From Agrypnia vestita (lineage: Eukaryota; Arthropoda; Insecta; Trichoptera; Phryganeidae), in assembly GCA_016648135.1 (NCBI GenBank), contig JADDOH010002039.1:59742-123741 (forward strand): a stretch of DNA of 64,000 nt, in the 5' to 3' direction. Below, piece by piece: positions 56,735-64,000 of the stretch. Both the position numbers and the translations under genes were made by a program. Numbering within the stretch: position 1 is the stretch's first letter; every line of letters begins with the position of its first letter. Under the pieces are notes generated by a model. The model did not search any database and had not been told where the DNA came from. It was given only the letters and a program-made list of their open reading frames with translations.

Positions 56735-58099
56735 TACTTTCCCGGCGACAAATCGACCTTTTTTAATTTTCAACCCATCAAAGTAATATCCGGAGTACCT
56801 ACCTATAGTGGGGACCTAGGTTGTGTTACTTATATTTCAATGAGATGAAGTTTTCTCAAAACTGTCTACATTGGCAGCGAAGTAAAGTGAATTTTATATT
56901 TTCCATTACTATATAATCTTAAAAAAATCATAAAAATAAGAAGAAATGTGAATATGAAGTTAACATAACATAATTAGTGTCCGTTTTTTTAATTTATTTT
57001 ATTCCGTAACTTCAATCAAAAGAAAATTTTCTGCTCTACAAGATATTATGTTGGCTTTTACGTTCCATTTATTATTTTATTTAATTACAGGCCTTCCAAA
57101 TGGAACATCAAGTAGATAAAAATGAGCACTTTTGACATCTCTTTCCGTCCGAATGGCGAATTTTTTGGTCAAGACTAGTTTTTGTTGCATAGGCATAGAA
57201 ATACTTAAGATATATAAGAACGTTGGCAAGTAGTACACACTGTAACTACCTATACATTGCAAAAGAGTATACACTATTGACTGATTTATTATAATCTCAC
57301 TCTAGGACCGTCTACGAGGGTGACTTGCTGACTTATTTGCTGTGTCCTCTTGTCCTCTGAAAGAATCAATTGTTTCATTTGGAAAAAATGGAACGAAACT
57401 TATGTTAATACCAAATATGTACCAGATATAAACCTTTCATTATTATTTTTGAAAAACGCATTCAATAACACATGCAGGATTGAACATGTTCAAACTGACT
57501 TTTGAAGAAAAATATCATATTAAATTAATGTTTACAAATATATGTCGAAGTGTAACAACACAATATGTAGAAATAAAACAAACAAAAACTGTACGGTAGA
57601 CATTTTTCAATGCACACAAAACGTAATTGGTCAAGTGCATTAACGATTGACGTGGTTTTCTGTTGATATTTGATATGACATGATATGGTATTTGGAAATT
57701 TTTACAACACTTAAATGCGACATCATTAATAACTATTAAATTAACTGCAATAACCTTCTACCTTCAATCTTATATAAACGAAATGTTTATCCGAGCCATT
57801 TGTGTGTACCACCACTCGGCTTCAGAACGATTTTTCGGCTATTATATTTCCATCTTATAAAGATAAGACCCTGTATTATTCCTGTTATGACTGTCCCATC
57901 CCTCTACACCCCTACCATTCTTCCGCGCATTCTCCGTCCAGCGGCTGATTTAGTATTCACCATTACAAATAGCGGATCCCTGTATACCTCCTTTTCATAA
58001 AATCTTTAACTGTTTATTTTTTCCTCTGAAAGTTTCCAATGTCCGATTATAAAATAAAATATATTTCACGAAGATAAACTTTAAGTGTACTGTTTTGGA
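56735..58099. other. No gene recognised
   Basis: 57800-58000 is C-rich on the plus strand with frames lacking motifs. Otherwise AT-rich. Confidence 0.4.
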
Positions 58100-58397
58100 T
58101 CAAAAAGCTTGGACGATTTTCGTAGTCAAGTTAAATGTAGGACTGTCTGGCATTTTAATGGACTGAAAACTTATGTGGGACCCTAGAAGCACGAAACGTC
58201 GACGAAAAAGGCACGGCACTGACATCTGTGGCAGGGTAGACGGTCCGTTCACCGCGAGGGGAAAGGCAATAGGACCTCCACGAAAGAAATTACTACCTTT
58301 CAACAGCGAGGGAAAAGATGACGGGACGCCGCGGACTATTCCCATTTCGCCAGCGGTGCCGACCAGACCTTCTTCCAGCAGCGATCTCATATTGTAA
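58100..58397. other. GC-rich segment open on both strands, possible host exon
   Basis: Plus 58173-58397 (74 codons, ATG): MWDPRSTKRRRKRHG, GPFTARGKAIGPPRKKLLPF, SPAVPTRPSSSSDLIL-stop. Minus 58100-58390 (96 codons, ATG): MRSLLEEGLVGTAGEMGIV, then LLKGSNFFRGGPIAFPLAV. About half GC in a roughly one-third GC region. The basic, proline/serine-rich plus product has no recognised domain. Neither is recognised; an acceptor-like CCCTAG precedes the plus frame body. This is the most exon-like unique segment I see. Confidence 0.3.
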
Positions 58398-60353
58398 ACC
58401 GCTTCTAATGAAAAAGCTGATTGTCACGCGTAATAACACTTATTATTTCAAACTTTACTAACCGTTTATTTAACTTTGTAATTTATGGAATACGCTTCAT
58501 CAATTCACAGAAAGTGTTTTAAATTGTTTCTCCCTATGAGCTGAGGTCAATTTAATACAAGTGAGTACCATTGTGGATTCATCAATCTTAAGTTATTGAG
58601 TGGGACTAAACATTGAAATCTGGTGTAGACATTTAATCTGGGGAATGAAAAACCCCCCAGAGTAATACATTTATTTATTTTAAACGAAAGCATCTTTGCT
58701 GAGAAAAAATACGTGTGGAAAATACCAACAGGAAAGAAATGAAATATGATATAAACAGATGAATATTTTATGAACCTGACGTATATTGAATCGATACCCT
58801 TTCACCTCCAAAGCCAATCTTTCCTGCCGCAAATAGAATGGATGGATCATGAAAATCCTCTTACAAAAAACGATTGCCGGGGATTTCATTCCACGGGGAT
58901 ACACAGGTATAATGGACAGCTGTCAAAATATATTACATCTCAAACAGGTAACATTTTATAGGCTGTGAAAGTAACAAAGCAACTCTTAGCAATGTGTAGC
59001 CTAATTAAAGAGCATATTGGATATCATATTTTTATTCCAATAAATACAAATAGTCCAGAGATATATTCAATAAATTTGGAATTATCGGTTAAGGGGGAAG
59101 CTTTTCATATATTAATCATGTTAAAAAGATAATATTAAAAAATCTAAAATAGTAAATAATTTTGCGTAAAAATCAAGATCTTTCTCATTTGGGGGTGTAG
59201 AAAATAATATGGGGTAGTTTAACATTCATAATGTGTACGCGTCATGCAGACTGTAGAAAGATAATTATTATTACTTTATAAAGATTTTATGTCAATACTT
59301 TCAAGTTTCAGATGGACAGATTGCGTAGATTATACGTGAAGTTGGAATATTTAATAATTTTTTAGATTTTGAATTATTTGATTACTAAAATATGATGTTG
59401 CTCCAAAACTATCGATAGATTTTAATATAACGAATATTATTTTAAACGGTCTTTGCTTGGAAATATATTATTATTATTATTTGGGTTACGAGTCTGCTGT
59501 GTGTATGTGCGTAATCCAAATTTGATTTCTGATTTTCACCGGAGAGCTATATAATTAAATGGCAAAACGCATTTCTATGGCTCTATTGATAAATACCGCT
59601 GTAAGGGATGCCACCTTTATTGAAATTGGAACTAGTTTAAATAATTACTCGAGTGTCCACCCACAACCCCGCGTCCCTTCAGTTGAACCAATCAGAATGT
59701 AAATACGAGTTTGGCCGCCAGATTGGCCAGTTGGCACCGTATTTGTTCTATTTGCTGCGCGGTCCAATTCAAAACTATTTGGGTGACAACAAAACAAAAA
59801 TATTAATGTTCAGATAAAAGAATGGTTAGAAGTTATACTTCTTTGGCATACATTAAAAACCACGTATGCAAAAAACAATGAGTACATTTAAGCATGATAT
59901 TTACGTAATTTAGTAAAAAACATCGAAATAAAATATTAAGCGACAAAATATTATAGTGCAGATATATGTTGAAATCTAGTTATACTAATTGTGATAGGAA
60001 TATTACGAGATATATATTTTATTTAGATTTTTTCAATACATACTCGTATGCTTACGTAAATGTCATGTTTCAATGTTTTCAATGCACGCCCCTGGTTCCA
60101 ACTCATGGAATAAAACACAAACTAGAATTTCTACTAATGACAGTTCTTCTTCAATAGATCAACAAAACTAAAATATACATTAAAAACATTATCCACGTAT
60201 CGAATTGTATTTTTCTTGTATAAAAAGAGATAAATCATATGTTGGTACATAATCACCGTAACACTTTATTTTGGTGATTGAATAATGTGCTTATAACACT
60301 TTATACAGTTGGTTACAATTATAATATAAAAAATACATCAACAAATCCCAATT
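58398..60353. other. No gene recognised
   Basis: Unassigned. 59640-59780 (CCACCCACAACCCCGCGTCC) is GC-richer. Confidence 0.4.
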
Positions 60354-60440
60354 TCATAAATTTCATTCTGTCCGTCCGTCCGTTTATCTATTTATTTATT
60401 TGTGTGTCTGTCCCCGAAACTTCGTGTAACGTCCGTAACT
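60354..60440 (+). mobile_element. Helitron 5' fragment (TCTG-repeat family)
   Basis: TCATAAATTTCATTCTGTCC, then TCCG/TTTA repeats and TGTCCCCGAAACTTCG. No 3' end found. T-rich DNA follows to 60660. Confidence 0.5.
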
Positions 60441-60693
60441 TTTTATAGTAAATTTTTTCTTCTTTTTCTCTTTTTATTCCCTTTTTCCTTAAAAAACGCA
60501 AGTTTTCTTTTCCCTTGAATTTTCGTAATGTTGATTTGTTTTGCAATTTTTCAAAAAATTTTTTTACGCAAAAAATTTTACGTAATTTTTTTTAATTGAT
60601 TTTTTTTACGTAAAAATTTTTACATTTTTTTGGGGTAATTTTTTTTGTTTTCTTTTTTTATATGAATAAATAAATACTGCAATCTTTATCTAC

Positions 60694-60915
60694 TACTTAC
60701 TTACTTACCATTACGCCGTTTCCCCATGGGGGTAGGCAGAGAAGATACAGCGCCATACTCTTCTTTCCTGACATACAACTCTCACCTCATTCACATTCAT
60801 ACATCTTCGCATGCAAGCTCGACAGTTGTTGAGGCTTCTAACGGGACCATCTTCCAGTATCTGGTTAATCTGGTCATGCCACGTCAATCCTTATCTAACC
60901 CGCCTAAAATGTCTT
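60694..60915 (-). repeat. LINE-tail repeat with (TTAC)n end
   Basis: ACTTACTTACTTACCATTACG then GGGGGTAGGCAGAGAAGA, TCTGGTTAATCTGGTCATGCC and AAAATGTCTT. Short tandem tails are typical of RTE-type LINE 3' ends; read on the minus strand. Confidence 0.6.
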
Positions 60916-61246
60916 AAAGTTTGTTTTAAATATGCATTTTACTTATTTTTATTTAGCTCCACTTATCTGTTCTCAAAACTTTAATAAAAATATCAAAAAT
61001 TTAGCGAGTAACTAGAGCTTTAAAACATTCAGTTTGTGTGTATTTTCGATGACACAGCGATATTCAATCGTTTCCAATGTGATTTTTTTGATAAGATTTA
61101 ATTCATTTTAATATTTCATATAGAGAAAATAATAAATAATGTCGCAATAACTGACACACATTTGACTAAACATTTTCTCTATGAATAGCACTTAACTTAC
61201 CGATAAATTAAAGAGTTAAGCTTGTTATTACGGCCGTTCGTTCGTA
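60916..61246. other. No gene recognised
   Basis: AT-rich. Confidence 0.45.
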
Positions 61247-61290
61247 CAAACGGTTCGTATAAAATATCCGCAACTATTTACAGTTAAATA
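61247..61290. repeat. Single arm related to 7070-7255
   Basis: ACGGTTCGTATAAAATATCC and CTATTTACAGTTAAA match the right arm of the inverted-repeat element at 7 kb. Confidence 0.6.
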
Positions 61291-61341
61291 TTACCGATAA
61301 ATGTCAAAATATTAATGATAGTATTTTTATTGCAATATTTT

Positions 61342-61890
61342 CGTAACGAAATGGCAATAAAGATTAAGTACAGAATTCCTCTTAATACATCAATAACGAC
61401 AATAACACAGAAGCCTCTAAGCACAGTCTACTGCACTCTCGTATTGTCTTCAAAATTCGGGGAATGTCTACAAACGCCTGAAATAACCTAGACAGGACGG
61501 GAATCGTCTCCTAAATACAAGAAAGAGAATGAATCTTCTCGAGGGTTCGAAACCAATGTGATCGCATATAAATAGCATGGATCTGGGCCACGAAACAACG
61601 GCCAGGTATGTCAGTCTTGAAATTGCAACGATTAATTATGGCCAGTCGTGAAATTATGAAGCGACAGATATGGGGCGAAAGAAGGAAGAGAGTTCTTACC
61701 AGGTGGCGAAATAAATGCTACTATTGCAAGCAAAAAGAATAAATGATGTGTTCCCAGCAATAATAAAGTGTTCATATTCGAGTGACGTAATGCAAAATAG
61801 TGTAATTTAAATAATGCAATTATATTAATTTAACGTTACGTGACTTTGTCCGTTTAATAATTAATTCGCTAATTAATTTCCAGTGTTTAT
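61342..61890 (+). mobile_element. LTR-like segment C
   Basis: GGCAATAAAGATTAAGTACA and ACATCAATAACGACAAT match the start of 55930-56453. Then TATAAATAGC (61567), GGCCAGTCGTGAAATTATGA, and AATTAATTTCCAGTGTTT near the end. The 3' terminus is not matched, so ends are uncertain. Confidence 0.5.
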
Positions 61891-62294
61891 TATAGCATAT
61901 TGCTATAATTGTATTCATACGCGAGACGACCTTGTAAAAGAGTGTCCACATTTGTTTTCTTATATGATTATATTTACATACGTTTCCACGAATAATGTAA
62001 CATAGCGAGTGCAGGCGCTTTAGAAGAGTGACAATATTCTCCGTAAAATTAAATCCCAGCGAGCAGAACCTCACACCGAGCGCTGTCGCTCTCCTCGTTA
62101 CCGGTAACCTAATTAATTTGACGGCAACGTGCATTCTTCGCTGAATAAAATAACAGCCAATCCTTTTGCTTCACACTACCTACGTATAGCGTTACTGCGA
62201 ACCTCGCTACGATATTATTTTCATTAGCATCTCACAGGTCGATATGTTAATCATGACTGTGTACAGTCGGCCACTGACAAATTTTTTGCTGATA
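61891..62294. other. Unassigned, GC-richer 61990-62230
   Basis: A 104-codon minus frame (61820-62134) overlaps the LTR-like segment and has no motif. Contains CGTTACCGGTAACC, a short palindrome. Confidence 0.35.
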
Positions 62295-62298
62295 TATA

Positions 62299-62840
62299 CA
62301 GGGTTATTTGGAAAACATTAATAACCTCGCAGGACTATATTCTTGCCTTGATTATGAGTCGAAAATGTTCTAGCTATCATGACCTAATGTCAATAGTTTT
62401 GGAGATATGCTTTATATGAGATATACGACATCAAAGTTTGCTTTTTTTTCAATATTTCTGACTTGTTTTTAGTAAAACGTTGGACTATCATTACAGTAAC
62501 TTATATCGATTACGAAAAATTTATTCGTTTCAATACAAGTTAAATAAAATGATAAAAACCCTGAAAATTTTCCAATTGGAATGTTATCCAATTGGAATTC
62601 GAAGGTTTTTATTATTTTATTTGACTTATATTAAAGGGAATATATTTTTCATATTCGATATAAGTTACTGTAATAATAGTCCAACGTTTTACAAACAAAA
62701 AGTCAGAAATATTGAAAAAAAATGCAAACTTTGATGTCTCATATTTCCATAACTATTGATAATAGCTAGAACATTTTCGACTCATAATCAAGGCAGGAAT
62801 ATAGTCCTGCGAGGTTATTAATGTTTTCCAAATAACCCTG
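62299..62840. mobile_element. Long foldback element, best copy
   Basis: 542 bp, CAGGGTTATTTGGAAAACAT start and its reverse complement at the end, flanked by TATA on both sides (62295-62298, 62841-62844). The arms, about 240 bp each, are near-perfect inverted repeats around CCAATTGGAATGTTATCC. No coding capacity. Related copies at 12559, 16249 and 49960. A transcript would fold into long double-stranded RNA. Confidence 0.9.
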
Positions 62841-62877
62841 TATATTTTAAAATTACAATATAATAGTACTTGCATAG

Positions 62878-63141
62878 GTTACCGGCGTCGCAGAAAGAAT
62901 AACAAAGCTTAAATGGCAGTGAGCGGGACACGTAGCGAGACAAGACAGTGGAAGATGGCCACTAATGATCCTAAAACGGAGACCCTGGAACAGTCAAAGA
63001 AGAGCAGAGAGACCACAAAAAAGGTGGACAGATGACATTGTCCAGCTTGTGGGTCGAAGAAGGCAACAAGATAGAAAACATTGGAAACTTTTAGAAGAGA
63101 CCTATGTCCAGCAGTGGAACAATTGTGACAGAGATGAATAG
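62878..63141 (+). pseudogene. LINE RT polyprotein C-terminus, one stop
   Basis: Reads VTGVAERITKLKWQ, stop (TGA 62920-62922, probably an original Trp), AGHVARQDSGRWPLMIL, ERPQKRWTDDIVQLVG, LEETYVQQWNN and a natural end at 63139-63141. KW.WAGHVAR..D.RW...RP.......R.RWTDD......W..LEE.YVQQW is the common C-terminal end of RTE-like LINE polyproteins abundant in Lepidoptera. The rest of the element is missing. Confidence 0.85.
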
Positions 63142-63344
63142 ACGTAGAATTGTTTAATGTTTCATTATTTTATGGTTGAACAACAATGGCTCAATCGATG
63201 CCCGTTTCATTAGCTGAAACTAGTAGGTGAAGACAATATATTTTGATAAAATATGAACAGTATATTTTATAATGTTAATAAAATGGATAACCAAGGAATT
63301 TTGTATGGTTTTAAAAATGATTTAATAACAATTATTATCATCAT
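63142..63344. other. Unassigned
   Basis: AT-rich flank of the LINE fragment. Confidence 0.4.
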
Positions 63345-63560
63345 TTTCATCCCCTTGTCCTAGTAGGGTCGGGGGCCCAAAGACTCGACAAGGTGTTTCC
63401 ATGTTCCCCTGTCTTACGCTGCTTCTGCACGAGTCAAACAGTCTAGACCCATTCTGTTCATACACATTTTCTGTCGTCTCTCCCAGCTTAATCTAAGACG
63501 ACCCACCGGCCGTCTTCCTTCCTTACATCTATAACTTACATCAGCAACACATTGCGCGCG
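63345..63560. repeat. Dispersed-repeat-like segment
   Basis: ATTATTATCATCATTTTCATC then TAGGGTCGGGGGCCCAAAG resembles LINE 3' ends frequent in insect genomes. No second copy in the window, so the call rests on general resemblance. Confidence 0.35.
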
Positions 63561-63607
63561 GTGTACATAATCGATAGCATGCATGAACTGAACATACGTA
63601 CCTACGT

Positions 63608-63715
63608 TGTTACATTATTGTATAGCGTGAAGCGGTCATATAATTTTGTCTCTTCGTCGCATAGGCATCACTCACGCACACATTGACCGTACACCATCCA
63701 TTCTTGAAATGCCAT
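63608..63715 (+). repeat. Dispersed repeat, copy 2 (partner at 1900-2030)
   Basis: GTGAAGCGGTCATATA, TTTGTCTCTTCG and CATTCTTGAAATGCCAT correspond in order to 1900-2030. Confidence 0.5.
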
Positions 63716-63924
63716 GAATAAAAAATCGACCAGCTGAATGCATTGTTTGTGCCAGTTTTTACCTCGTTATAGACTTAGTTCATTCTTAACACATTCAAAA
63801 GACGCGAATGAAAGTGTATATAAATAGGCGCCCCACGCACAGTCATGTTGAGAACGCACAAGAAAATACTGTCTGTCTTGCTGGCGGGCATTCATAAAAG
63901 TGCTCCACAGCGTGTTCTAAATTT

Positions 63925-64000
63925 GTTGACATTGAGTCAGCAAATCGAACCGAACCCGGGACCCCCGGCACGAAAAGCCTGCGTCATGTCCACTGGACTA
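63925..64000 (-). mobile_element. tRNA-derived SINE (family S1), cut by window end
   Basis: Minus strand starts TAGTCCAGTGGACATGAC (A-box) and has GGGTTCGGTTCGAT near the B-box position. The start of the element lies beyond 64000. Confidence 0.65.

Overview
The window looks like gene-poor, AT-rich nuclear DNA of an arthropod, most likely a moth or butterfly. This rests on repeat content and is an inference: cecropia-type mariner transposons, tRNA-derived SINEs, Helitrons ending in CTAG, 'GGGTAGGCAGAG' LINE tails and RTE/CR1/Penelope remnants. I see no confident host protein-coding gene, no rRNA and no genuine tRNA gene. The only intact recognisable protein is the mariner transposase at 25733-26752.

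Layout. 1-1262: a CR1/Jockey-like LINE on the minus strand, split by a plus-strand CR1/L2-group LINE. 1.3-10.8 kb: mostly unassigned AT-rich DNA with a few repeats. 10.8-17.2 kb: TTAA-flanked MITE, long foldback elements, a Harbinger-like MITE, SINE and LINE relics. 17.2-24.7 kb: Helitrons, one carrying a dense heat-shock-element array (18909-19416), a dead mariner (19999-21283) and a Penelope-like terminal segment. 24.5-32.3 kb: SINEs, the intact mariner sitting inside an older inverted-repeat element, a mariner relic, a hAT-like element and a small TA-flanked MITE. 32272-40807: a direct tandem duplication of a 4.2 kb unit; only the first copy holds a SINE. The unit carries an 89-codon minus-strand frame kept open in both copies. 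40.8-64 kb: Harbinger-like MITE, Penelope GIY-YIG relic, second TTAA MITE, RTE-like LINE ends, foldback elements, a solo LTR with target duplication and two relatives, and SINEs.

The parts do not form a pathway; they are layers of insertion. Order can be read in three places: LINE into LINE (near 400/1069), mariner into inverted-repeat element (25545-26830), and SINE into one tandem copy after duplication (35956-36154). The observation most worth following is the Helitron that carries near-canonical heat-shock-factor binding arrays. Next are the tandem duplication with its cysteine-containing frame, and the intact/dead mariner pair facing each other 4.3 kb apart.
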